A DNA stretch of 64,000 nucleotides, taken from the NCBI GenBank assembly GCA_022457155.1, contig JAJGOT010001014.1, forward strand, positions 1 through 64,000, in the 5' to 3' direction. The notes under the pieces are model-generated. The model did not search any database. It was not told where the DNA came from and saw only the letters and a list, made by a program, of their open reading frames with translations. Shown piece by piece: positions 11,975 through 20,844 of the stretch; position 1 is the first letter of the stretch, and each line of letters starts with the position of its first letter. The DNA comes from Cladopsammia gracilis. Lineage: Eukaryota; Cnidaria; Anthozoa; Scleractinia; Dendrophylliidae. Both the position numbers and the translations under genes were made by a program.

Positions 11975-12179
11975 CCTCTATATATTTACCAAAGCCAATT
12001 CAAGACAGTGAAGGTATATTAAAATAATTCAGCCCATCCTGTATATAATTGGTAGTTCAGAAAGTGTCCACTTAAATACAGGTGGCCGCTCGATATAGGT
12101 ATAATACAGATGGGAAATAAAACTCGGATTTTGAAAACTGGCTAAATTTTTTACAGGTTCAACTGACATAACTTACCTA

Positions 12180-12590
12180 TGTAATTATTAATAGTAATTA
12201 TTTGTTGCATCTAATTTTAAGGGATGCCGTTTCGTGGCATCAAACAGACAGACAACAACACGATCTCTAACCTCATTCCACTTTAATTGTTCCTGTCTCC
12301 GGCGATTTTCGCGAGCAGTCACCGAATGCTGCAGAAAATCAGCAGTGTCGCCTACATCCTCCACATGACAGTCGTGCAGCTGAAGGCAATTCTGCAGCGG
12401 AGCCGCATTTATTGTGGCGGTCTAAGGACACTTAAATATCTTGCCTTCTCGATCCTCTTCTGTCAATAAACGTTGTTTTGAAAGATCCAGGCTTTAAACG
12501 CTTCGTGACCGGGAAAATTTTAAACAATAAAGCGAAAAGCGAATCCAAAATATTAAAAACACCGAGAAGCTTCGTCCGCCATTATGGTTT
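12180..12590 (-). pseudogene. Coding-like relic, unidentified
   Basis: Read on the minus strand, this segment opens with an ATGGCGGACGAAGC context and carries coding-like stretches in shifting frames. One of about 70 codons ends RRRQEQLKWNEVRDRVVVCL then FDATKRHPLKLDATNNYY and a stop. Internal stops separate the pieces. I cannot assign a family. It may be the eroded coding part of a transposon or a retropseudogene. The mirror is 29094-29504. Confidence 0.3.
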
Positions 12591-12732
12591 TAGTTTGGCC
12601 ACATTCTATTCTGAACGATGATTGGTCTGAATAATAATAATGGGATCCATTGTCATGTGAGCTGGCACAGATGATCATTTAACCTGGGTGGAACCCGTAA
12701 TTCTAAATTTAGAAGATATGGGTTTAACCCAT

Positions 12733-13058
12733 TTAGAATCCGAGATACGGGTGCTGAATCATTGAAGGAGACCATCTGAAATCGTTCAAGAAAATGCACT
12801 CAGCCTTCTCAGCGCCAACGCACGCAAAACTAGTACACGCAGGAATGGAAAATGTGCTGTAAATGGAATTTAGAGGGTTAAAGAGAAACGTTTTCCCGCA
12901 TTTTGCTGGCCGACAATCATCATATTGCGATATTTTCCGCACCCTTTCTCTAACAGATTTCGAACTGACCGTGAAAAAAATTTAACCGAGTGGTACTCCT
13001 GTGTTTGGTTTTCATCTATAGAAGACGATCCTGAATTGTAACCTCGTATAAAATCCAT
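12733..13058 (-). pseudogene. Truncated and frameshifted SF3 helicase-like gene, left-arm copy 1
   Basis: Same N-terminus as the complete gene at 14463-15065 (starts MDFIRGYNSG) but cut off after the Walker B-like segment, where unrelated sequence adds HPYLGF and a stop. In this arm one C is missing from the run after TTTTGCTGG near 12910, which breaks the frame inside the P-loop. The right-arm counterpart (28625-28951) lacks this deletion. It is the 5' part of the first unit of a tandem segmental duplication (about 12750-13720 versus 14760-16005). Confidence 0.8.
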
Positions 13059-13720
13059 TGTGAATGTTCGTTAATTTTGAAAAAGTTGAACAATAAATTT
13101 GCGAGATCAAAGTCTCTGTAAACTGCGCAATTTACGCCCGTAGTATGTCCAGAAAGCGGTTAATTGATGTAAGCGTCTCTAGCGAGGATTAATTAAAACA
13201 TTCATTTAATAGTATGAAACAAGTTGTAATTAAATTGAATCGGATATCATTTATTGCACATTTCAACTTCTCCATCAAATAAATATTTCAGATATAATTG
13301 ACAAATATTGCTTCTTGCTAACGTTTCAAAAACCTAGATCTTATGCCCGGACAATCGGCGACAGAAGTAGTTGAGACAGTCTCAGCATGTCGCATAATAG
13401 AATAATTAATTTGGTATTCATCATTATTATTCATATTACTAGGTGCTACAAAGCTCCCCCTCCCCCGTTCAATGTTGTAGCCTTCAACAAGGCCTGAGCT
13501 CTGCGTATCAACATTGATTGGGGGGAGGGGGTAAATTTGTGACGGCAACAATAAAAGCAATAGGAAACGACTCCTATAATAACGAAATGTCTCGACACTT
13601 TTGGCGCCGATTGTCGAAAACCAAAAAGTTAGTTTATAAAGCAAACCATATCTCGTGAGACATTCCAACAGCCCGTGATTGTTAAAAATACAGAAATAAA
13701 ACATAAAATGGTAATGGCGT
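12750..13720. repeat. Segmental duplication, unit 1 (of 14760-16005)
   Basis: Matches 14760-16005 closely over the helicase start, its upstream region, a G/C-rich GGGGGGAGGGGG stretch and the segment up to ACAGAAATAAAACATAA. Unit 2 differs by a LINE insertion at 15624-15946. The two units are direct repeats separated by the Tc1 relic, a small MITE and the helicase 3' half. Confidence 0.85.
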
Positions 13721-13813
13721 GATTGGGGTGTCTTTAATTGGCTAATTAACAGGCTTTTTATTGTATTACTGACGTAACGAAACGAAGTGTTCGCAGGAAG
13801 AAACGTAAACAAA

Positions 13814-14090
13814 ATGGTTTTTAAGGGAAAATTGATCCTGAAACAAGGGCGTACGTCAAATGTTTAATGCAATTGAAAGGATTGAAGAAAAAAGACATAA
13901 TGAAGCGACGTAAAGTTTCTCGAGCATCTTTGTATGGAATTGTCAAGAAGGAAATGTCGAAAGATTCCAAGCAAGCGTTGAGTCAACAATTAACAATCTG
14001 GACAAGAAGTTAATAGACCGTACTATAGAAAGCATGCAGAAAAGAATGCATTTAATCATTGAAAAAAATGGCGCTCGTACAAAATATTAA
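13814..14090 (+). pseudogene. Tc1-like transposase relic, internally deleted
   Basis: The start is ATG at 13814 (MVFKGKLILKQGRTSNV). A shifted frame then gives a Tc1-type helix-turn-helix (KKDIMKRRKVSRASLYGIVK). After another shift the last 45 codons read ...NNLDKKLIDRTIESMQKRMH then LIIEKNGARTKY and a stop, the characteristic end of Tc1-family transposases. The DDE core between the HTH and the C-terminus is missing and frames are broken, so it is inactive. It sits between the two units of the helicase-bearing duplication. Confidence 0.72.
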
Positions 14091-14357
14091 CAACTTCTAA
14101 ACATTGTACAATGTGTGAATTATCATTCTTAACTTACAAGTAATCAATGTTTACAAAATATATATTGCCTGACATTTGAAGCGTGTCATACGCTCCTTAA
14201 GTAGTTGTAACTGTTTGTCACACATGAACTTTCCTTCTCATTTCCGTGTAGAATGATAACAAACTGGAAAATAAATCGACCACATTGCAACAGTTTATGG
14301 TTTTCGTATTAGAAATCTTGATTAAATACTGATAACAACTTCCATTTCGCAAAACCT

Positions 14358-14443
14358 AACGAGTAACCACGAGTAACCACTAATTGGGTAAATAATATGT
14401 ATATCATGTTTATATAATTAATGGTTACTCGTGGTTACTCGTT
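14358..14443. mobile_element. 86-bp foldback MITE, AACGAGTAACCACGAGTAAC ends
   Basis: Perfect 22-bp inverted ends, each containing the direct pair CGAGTAACCACGAGTAACC, flank a very AT-rich core. It lies just downstream of the helicase-like gene stop. No clear target duplication was established. Confidence 0.7.
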
Positions 14444-14462
14444 CCTAGCAGTGATATTTCTT

Positions 14463-15065
14463 TTAATTCTGCTTATTTTCGTCACCGAGAATAAGACATG
14501 CAAAGCATTTTGCACATGGAGGGATTTGCTTTTGCTTTCCGTGTGGAATCTGTGAGTGGAATGTTATTACGTTCCACCGAACGGACATCATCTCAGTTTC
14601 CTTGTCATCTATGGTGGCATTCTTCACAAGAATTATTGGGTTCTTACCCGTGGCGAAAATTGGTGTGTCTGTGTTGAATACAATGTCCTTGGCATAATGC
14701 GATTTCGGCGCGGGCAAGTGTAAGAGTTGGCCTTCCAACATTAACAGAAAATCATGCCACTGAATCATTGAAGGAGACCATCTCAAATCGTTCAAGAAAA
14801 TGCACTCAGCCTTCTCAGCGCCAACGCACGCAAAACTAGTACACGCAGGAATGGAAAATGTGCTGTAAATGGAATTTAGAGGGTTAAAGAGAAACGTTTT
14901 CCCGCATTTTGCTGGCCCGACAATCATCATATTGCGATATTTTCCGCGTCCTTTCTCTAACAGATTTCGAACTGACCGTGAAAAACATTTAACCGAGTGG
15001 TATTCCTGTGTTTGGTTTTCATCTATAGAAGACGATCCTGAATTGTAACCTCGTATAAAATCCAT
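14463..15065 (-). CDS. Stand-alone SF3-type helicase-like protein (left arm)
   Basis: A 200-aa ORF with ATG at 15065. It has a P-loop GPAKCGKT (residues 50-57), a hydrophobic Walker B-like strand ECIFLNDLRW (87-96), a B'-like segment EGQLLHLPAPK (111-121), a motif-C-like PIFATGKN (135-142), a likely arginine-finger region MMSVRW (159-164) and a C-terminal CAKCFAC. This order matches the superfamily 3 helicases of parvovirus NS1 and CRESS-type Rep proteins. There is no HUH endonuclease domain, and the protein is much shorter than those Reps. Similar stand-alone proteins are, as far as I recall, common in cnidarian gene sets. It lies in the second unit of a tandem duplication, in an otherwise repeat-only context. 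It is intact in both arms, which may reflect recent duplication rather than selection. Confidence 0.65.
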   Translation of the reverse strand: MDFIRGYNSGSSSIDENQTQEYHSVKCFSRSVRNLLEKGRGKYRNMMIVGPAKCGKTFLFNPLNSIYSTFSIPACTSFACVGAEKAECIFLNDLRWSPSMIQWHDFLLMLEGQLLHLPAPKSHYAKDIVFNTDTPIFATGKNPIILVKNATIDDKETEMMSVRWNVITFHSQIPHGKQKQIPPCAKCFACLILGDENKQN

Positions 15066-16005
15066 TGTGAATGTTCGTTAATTTTGAAAAAGTTTAACAA
15101 TAAATTTGCGAGATCAAAGTCTCTGTGAACTGCGCAATTTACGCCCGTAGTATGTCCAGAAAGCGGTTAATTGATGTAAGCGTCTCTAGCGAGGATGAAT
15201 TAAAACATTCATTTAATAGTATGAAACAAGTTGTAATTAAATTGAATCGGATATCATTTATTGCACATTTTAACTTCTCCATCAAATAAATATTTCAGAT
15301 ATAATTGACAAATATTGCTTCTTGCTAACGTTTCAAAAACCTAGATCTTATGCCCGGACAATCGACGACAGAAGTAGTTGAGACAGTCTCAGCATGTCGC
15401 ATAATAGAATAATTAATTTGGTATTCATCATTATTATTCATATTACTAGGTGCTACAAAGCTCCCCTCCCCCGTTCAATGTTGTAGCCTTCAACAAGGCC
15501 TGAGCTCTGCGTATCAACATTGATTGGGGGGAGGGGGTAAATTTGTGACGGCAACAATAAAAGCAATAGGAAACGACTCCTATAATAACGAAATGTCTCG
15601 ACACTTTTGGCGCCGATTGTCGAATAATAATAATGATAATAATAATAATAATAATAATAATCATCTTTATTGCGGAAACTTTTTCATAAAAAATATGGTT
15701 TTCAAAAAGGACCTCAAAACTAGATATATATTGTAAAAACAAAAACTATAAAATTGCAAAGGGATTAAAAAGATACAAAAATGCATAAAAAATTAAAAAT
15801 AAGTATAAATAAAAATTAAACGTAAATAGCTATATTAAACTTAAAAACATTACGTTTAAAACTATTTACATTCCTTGAGTCTTTGATCGTCTGACTGAGG
15901 GAGTTAAAATCAGAAACGGTATGATATTGTGTTCTTTGCTTCCCCTCTCGTGAGACATTCCAACGGCCAGTGATTGTTATAAATACAGAAATAAAACATA
16001 ATATG
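14760..16005. repeat. Segmental duplication, unit 2 (with LINE insertion)
   Basis: Partner of 12750-13720. It continues through the complete helicase gene on one side and diverges after CATAATATGGTAAT on the other. The LINE at 15624-15946 interrupts it between GATTGTCG and CTCGTGAGACATTCC, where unit 1 has 34 other bases. Confidence 0.85.
15624..15946 (-). mobile_element. 5'-truncated CR1/L2-like LINE
   Basis: On the minus strand the element begins within a coding end ...YHTVSDFNSLSQTIKDSRNV then NSFKRNVFKFNIAIYV and a stop. The spacing of a conserved NSL, the DS..V..FK motif and the terminal residues fits the C-terminus of CR1/L2-type reverse transcriptases. A T-rich 3' UTR and an AATAAAGATG(ATT)n tail follow, at 15624-15670. 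Only the last 323 bp are present. Insertion replaced 34 bp of the duplicated unit, a small target-site deletion. The (AAT)n stretch near 15624-15660 is its tail. Confidence 0.68.
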
Positions 16006-16471
16006 GTAATCCCGATCATTGTTGCCATTCTATCGAGATTAAAACCTGAATTTTTAAAGGGTGTCGCCCTAAGTAACCGTTCGTGAGTGTGCTTGGACTT
16101 TTTTTTTTGTCGTTCAAAAACTATCTCTACAACCCTCAATATAAAAACTAAAGACTGGTGCTGGACTTTTTTTTCTTTCGCCCTTGCTCCCTTTCCCTCT
16201 TCTCTCTTCTCTGTTATTTTCGGGCTGATCGGGGTCATATAAACCCTTGTTTGGGGTTAGTTTTATTGAAATTACCGTAATTTTCGTTGACCACCTTTTC
16301 AAAAATTCAGCTATAAATAGAAGCAAATGAAACGAAATATAAATAAATAATAGAATATAAAAGTGTATTAAGCCGACATCAAAACTTTAAAGTATAAGGA
16401 TTCGTTAGAACAGCCTTGGCTTACAATCAAAACGGTTAAAGGTCTTCATCGCTCACGGAAGAATGTCTTTC
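16006..16471. other. Unassigned palindrome-arm DNA
   Basis: Contains T-runs and a pyrimidine-rich block (TTTTTTTTCTTTCGCCCTTG and onward at 16169-16210). ORFs here are low-complexity shadows. No gene is supported. The mirror is 25208-25676. Confidence 0.45.
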
Positions 16472-16706
16472 GAGCGGTTTTCAATTGAGTGTCGTAAAAG
16501 CAAAACCAAGTAATCATTCGGACCAATCACAGAACTCGCAGACAATCCGATGAACCGATCAGAACTCGAATCATATACATAGGAGGCACTACGCGGGAAA
16601 ACGCGTGCGAGAAACTGGTGATTGGTTCTAGCCAATCACAAAGCGTAGCAATGGGAAAACCAAAGCAATTGCGAAATTACTTTCGACACTCAATTGAAAA
16701 GCGCTC
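16472..16706. mobile_element. Foldback MITE, GAGCGGTTTTCAATTGAGTG ends
   Basis: Left end GAGCGGTTTTCAATTGAGTG, and right end the inverse of GAGCGCTTTTCAATTGAGTG. Paired AAAACCAA and CCAATCAC motifs lie inside and the core is shorter and divergent. This terminal sequence is one I associate with abundant coral MITEs. Direct repeats of CTTCATCGCTCA lie just outside (about 16443 and 16757). Confidence 0.72.
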
Positions 16707-17373
16707 TAAGACGGATAAATACAAAGCCTAACCTTTGTTGTCTTAAGATTGAAGACCTTCATCGCTCATGTTTAAAAAATTAACATTTAAAACTGTAAAA
16801 AATAAAGATAAGAGTATTTATGCTACAGAATTGTCATTTAAAGTATACTTTGTATGTCTTGAATTGCTGTCCATATCTTGAGTCGTGCGCTCCATGCTGA
16901 AGAGTATTTCTGGACTTGCAATAAAATACTAGATGTGGCGTTGCTGCTGGAAACGATCGCGGTATTTTTGTTCCATCTTTTTTGCCATCTTCATTAGCAT
17001 CGTCGTTGCTTTGTTTTTCACTGCTATCTTTATGCATCTGTTAATCCTCTTGCCTGTGCTTAAACTTCCACATTTAAGACTTTCAACATGGCTTACTGTT
17101 GTTGTCAAGACGATGATAGACAACATAGCGACGAGAAGGACTGAATTCTTCATTTTGGTCAGAAACGTCTTTTATTTCTTTTCCCTGATGTCAGTGTCGA
17201 TTGAAATAAACAAATGACAAAAACAATTGCAGTGTTATGATAATGGTAACAATCACAAGAGGAAAAAAAACCGTTTCATTTTTAAATTACAAGAACTTCC
17301 CGAAATTGCGATATGGCTGCTTGTGAAATTCTGACGGTGGACATGGGTACCCCCTAACAGGGCCTCTCTTATC
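16707..17373. other. Arm DNA around the small secreted ORF
   Basis: AT-rich. Apart from the ORF at 16929-17153 I see nothing. An AAACAAATGACAAAAACAAT / TGCAGTGTTATGATAAT block at 17210-17275 is repeated at 17765-17835, a short direct repeat flanking the SINE. The mirror is 24305-24972. Confidence 0.45.
16929..17153 (-). CDS. Putative small secreted peptide (left arm)
   Basis: A 74-codon ORF with ATG at 17153. The first 25 or so residues (MKNSVLLVAMLSIIVLTTTV and following) have the basic start, hydrophobic core and small-residue end of a signal peptide. A lysine- and arginine-rich part with only two cysteines and no known domain follows. An AG acceptor-like site precedes ATGCATAAAG, and another frame stays open to 16834, so the mature part may be spliced or frameshifted. 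It is identical in both arms as far as I checked. It could be chance, but a signal peptide is unexpected in repeat DNA. Confidence 0.35.
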   Translation of the reverse strand: MKNSVLLVAMLSIIVLTTTVSHVESLKCGSLSTGKRINRCIKIAVKNKATTMLMKMAKKMEQKYRDRFQQQRHI

Positions 17374-17573
17374 TGGTGTTGTAGCTCAGTGGTATGGTAG
17401 AGCGTTTGCACCGGAATCGCAAAGGTCATGGGTTCGAATCCCGTCGAGGTCTGAAAGTTATTTTTTTCCTAGGTTATTGTTGCAACTCCTTCAGTTGCTG
17501 CAGAACTGCGATAATCACATTCTGTTTAATTCTTTCTTCGCAGTTCATATGAATTTATTTTCATATACACATT
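17374..17573 (+). mobile_element. tRNA-derived SINE, left arm
   Basis: The head has an A box (TGGTGTTGTAGCTCAGTGGT) and a B box (GGGTTCGAATCCC) in tRNA spacing, so it is an RNA polymerase III type promoter. The anticodon arm TTTGC...GCAAA encloses a nine-base loop, which a functional tRNA would not have. A unique tail with CTGCAGAACTGCGATAATCA and CGCAGTTCATATGAATTTAT follows. That pattern is familiar to me from coral repeats. A direct repeat of about 70 bp (17210-17275 and 17765-17835) lies outside it. Confidence 0.7.
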
Positions 17574-18403
17574 AGCTTATGACAAATTAAACAAAGCTTT
17601 TTGGCCATGTTCCACTGACTTCCTTTTCTTAGACATGCAGAAACGTGCCCGGCATGTTTACACATAGTGCAACCAAAATAATCGATATCTAATATATGAA
17701 CGTCTACACGTAGTAGCAACTTAACAAAACCATAAACAAAATAATAAATTGCAATGAAATAAACAAACAAATGACAAAAATAACTGCAGTGTTATGATAA
17801 TAGTAACAATCACAAGAGGAAAAAAAACTATTTCATGTTTAAATTAGTATCATACCTTTGAGTTTTTTCTAAATGTGTATCACGCTTTTCTGCTAATGTA
17901 TTTGCTGCCCATTTGTGCATTAGTGTTTTTTATTTGGCCCCAGCAAATGGCATTTCTAACATCGACTGAATTTTAACTTTGTTAATGAGGGAAAAAATAT
18001 AAGGGCCTTTGTTGTCTAATCACTCTGCAGTGAAACGAAAAACAAAATAATTTCTAACTTAGTACAAGTTATAAAACCAGACGTTCAGGAGGGAGCATCT
18101 TAGTATCCAGGCATTCTCTTCGCACTCACTCGATTTTTGACGTAATTTCATGACGATACCTGGAGCCCAATGATGGGCTTCTGACCATACTGAATAAGGA
18201 GCAAACCGTTTCTAAAATTCGTAGCTAGGCCGACAGCGCTGAATAACGCAAATGGCTACGTCACTGAACCGCGGAAATCGGTTCGTGAAGTCTCGTAAAT
18301 GCTTAGATCTCATAAGTGTTTGCATCTGCTCTTAGCGTACACATGATAAAACCAAGTCATATTTTACCGAAATACGTTATAGTCATAATAAAGGACCAAC
18401 AAT
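17574..18403. other. Unassigned palindrome-arm DNA
   Basis: AT-rich. A 69-codon minus-strand ORF (17561-17770) contains a CTMCKHAGHVSACLRK stretch resembling a lone zinc knuckle, too little for a call. Nothing else is recognised. The mirror is 23275-24104. Confidence 0.45.
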
Positions 18404-18548
18404 TAGAGTGATTTTACTTCATCTGTGAAATAGTTAGTAGAATAGTACGCACTATTAGACTATAATTCCATTGTTTCCTTTTGTTTAATTTGGACTATCA
18501 CACACTAATTGTTAGATAGTGTTTCACAGATGAAGTAAAATCACTCTA
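18404..18548. mobile_element. 145-bp MITE with TA target duplication, copy 2
   Basis: Same family as 9061-9205 but in opposite orientation. Ends are GAGTGATTTTACTTCATCTG and its perfect inverse, flanked by TA at 18404-18405 and 18547-18548. Confidence 0.87.
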
Positions 18549-18710
18549 AGGCGAGTTGTAGGTTAAAGTTGTTAATTATTAACGTTGATTCAGTTGCGTA
18601 ACTGAGTGTGTATCAGGGCTTTCCGATTTAGCGGAAAATGAGGCCACTTTTCCGCACTCTTAAGATACAATTCATTGTATAAAAACGACCCAGTCTACGG
18701 TTGACTGATA

Positions 18711-19615
18711 AAATAAACACTACAAATGCATTTCCCGTGCATATTTCATATTTAGTAGGTGTTTTCACAATCGTGGATCTTTTGAATATGAAATGGGACT
18801 TTGGCGAAAGATCTCTACAATGCCAGCCAAAAACATTGCATCTCTAAAGTAAGCTACTTTGATTAATGTAATATGAATAGTAAATAGATTTACCATGCTG
18901 TTTACTGGTTATTTTACGTGGAGAAAAGTGAAAGTCGACGAAATGAATATGTTTAAAATATACTCCGCATCCAATGTTAATATGTGAAAAAACCTACAAA
19001 TTGAAAGTTTAGTTTCTGGGATATATGAAAATTAAGATCCAACAAATACGAGTTTTAACGGCTATAAAACTTGTTGTTGAATGCGCTGAACAACTTGGTC
19101 TGTTATTCGGAGGACTACAACCGACTCTGACCCTGATGTGGTTTACAATTCCAATAAATAGCTATTCGAACGTTTTTAAGTTTCTTAGCTTGTGCATCAA
19201 AATATTTTCAGTAAATAGATCTCAAATTCAATTCTAAGTTTGCAAACACGCAAGGATGGCTGAAGACATCACCTGCACTTTATAACTATAGGCAGTAGTG
19301 TAGCAGCTGCTCGCAAGATCTGTCGAGATTGGTTAGATCTAACAATGGTTTTCATTGTTAGGTCGTTCAATTGTTTTATTTCTATTGTTTCTCGTTCTAT
19401 TGTATTCATCCAATTGGGTTAGGTCTTGCGACAGGCTACATGACTTGCCGCATAACTTTCATAAGGTGGACGTACCTTCAGTTAAAACTCTGCGAAGTTG
19501 ATCGGAACGGTCAGACGGGAGAACTTGCAATCACCCGGCGCTTTTAACAAATGTGACTGCAGTTTGGATAAACACTCATTTTATTTAAGTCGAAAACTAA
19601 TTGATTTTTAAACAG
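18711..19615 (+). repeat. Direct duplication near palindrome centre, unit 1
   Basis: Closely related to 19903-20645. Both start at AAACACTACAAATG(C/T)ATTTC and end near GTCGAAAACTAATTGA. Unit 1 is longer because it carries an insertion at about 19294-19445 that unit 2 lacks. A 70-codon ORF at 19025-19237 is only partly kept in unit 2 and reads on the opposite strand there, so it is not taken as a gene. Confidence 0.8.
19294..19445. mobile_element. Small insertion with inverted ends in unit 1
   Basis: Present in unit 1 and absent in unit 2, where TATAACTATAG joins GACTTGCATAAC directly. The ends GTGTAGCAGCTGCTCGCAAG and the inverse of GTCTTGCGACAGGCTACAT are imperfect inverted repeats, and inner TCTAACAATGG/CCAATTGGGTTAG motifs partly pair. 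The empty site in unit 2 argues for a MITE-type insertion. Confidence 0.55.
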
Positions 19616-19902
19616 CGTTTCATCGAGGCCAGAGTTGAACAATTCTAACAAACGTTAAACTGATTGTAACGGTAAGAAATATTCGTCCAAGGGACCCATT
19701 AAAGACGTTGTCAAAACAATAATTAGAATGCTTGCACAATCCTTACGGGATTTAGACAATCACTACTGTCACTAATGAGCGAAATTTCACAGCAACTCGT
19801 TGGTTTGCTTGTTTTAAAACAATGAAAGGGTGCATTAAAACGGATAATACCGTCGCTCCTCTTTCTAAAAGTTTACTAACATCCTCAAGTTGTCTAGTAA
19901 AA

Positions 19903-20645
19903 AAAACACTACAAATGTATTTCCCGTGCGTATTTCATATTTAGTAGGTGTTTTCACGATAGTGGATCATTTGCATATGAAGTGGGAGTTATGCGAAAGA
20001 TCTGTACAATGCCAGCCAAGAACATTACATCTCTAAAGCAAGAAACTACTTTACTGGATGTAATATGAATAGTAAATAGATTTACCATGCTGTTTACTGG
20101 TCTTTTTACGTGGAGAAAAGTGAAAGTCATCGAAACTAAATGTTTAAAATATACTCCGAATCCAATGTTAATATGTGAAAAAAAAACACATAAATTGAAA
20201 GTTTACCTTCTGGGATATATGGAAATTAAAATCCACCAAATACCAGTTTAAACGGCTATAAAACTTTGTTAATGAATGCGCTGAACTACTTGGTCTGTTA
20301 TTCGGTGGACTACAAACGACTCTGACCCTGATGTGGTTTACAATTCCAATAGCGAGCATTTCGAATTTGTTCAAGTAACTTGTGCATCAAAATATTTTCA
20401 ATAAATAGATCTCAAATTCAATTTTGTTTGTAAACACAATGATGGCTGAAGACATCACCTGCAATTTATAACTATAGGACTTGCATAACTTTCATAAGAT
20501 GGACGTACCTTCAGTTAAAACTCTGCGAAGTTGATCGGAACGGTCAGATTGGAGAACTTGCAATCACCCGGCGCTTTTCACAAATGTGACTGCAGTTTGG
20601 ATAAACACTCATTTTATTTAAGTCGAAAACTAATTGACTTTTAAA
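19903..20645 (+). repeat. Direct duplication near palindrome centre, unit 2
   Basis: Shorter copy of 18711-19615 without the 19294-19445 insertion. It reaches to within about 190 bp of the palindrome axis. Substitutions near 20217 and 20355 distinguish it from its inverted partner in the right arm. Confidence 0.8.
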
Positions 20646-20831
20646 ACAATTGCGCGTTAACGAAGAGAGATATCCTTTCAATGCTGAATGGTATCGAAAT
20701 GATTTATTTCATATACATCATTTCACACGAAATGAAAGGAATTGAATGCCTATTCTTTGTTTTCGAATTGTCCATAATACACTTTGTTTGCCCCAAATTT
20801 TGCATAAAATATTGTTTTGAAATGCTCTTGG

Positions 20832-20844
20832 GATATGCAGTCCT
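20832..20844. other. Palindrome spacer (axis)
   Basis: The 13 bases GATATGCAGTCCT separate the inverted arms. The arms pair from CTCTTGG (ending 20831) and CCAAGAG (starting 20845) outward for more than 20 kb. The spacer is the only unpaired sequence at the axis and the natural place to look for a breakpoint or false join. Confidence 0.9.

Noticed and set aside
13318..13812. 164-codon ORF upstream of the truncated helicase copy (also at 27871-28365)
   Set aside because: It crosses a G/C-rich simple stretch and the boundary of the duplicated unit, and the frame is not kept in unit 2. The N-terminal half is specific to one junction.
17374..17450. A functional tRNA gene
   Set aside because: The anticodon loop has nine bases and the acceptor ends pair poorly. 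The sequence continues into a SINE body.
20832..20844. Explaining the palindrome as a simple hairpin-adapter read artefact
   Set aside because: Such an artefact would give arms identical apart from sequencing error. Here there are multi-base indels and substitutions. A haplotype join remains possible and is kept as the main alternative.
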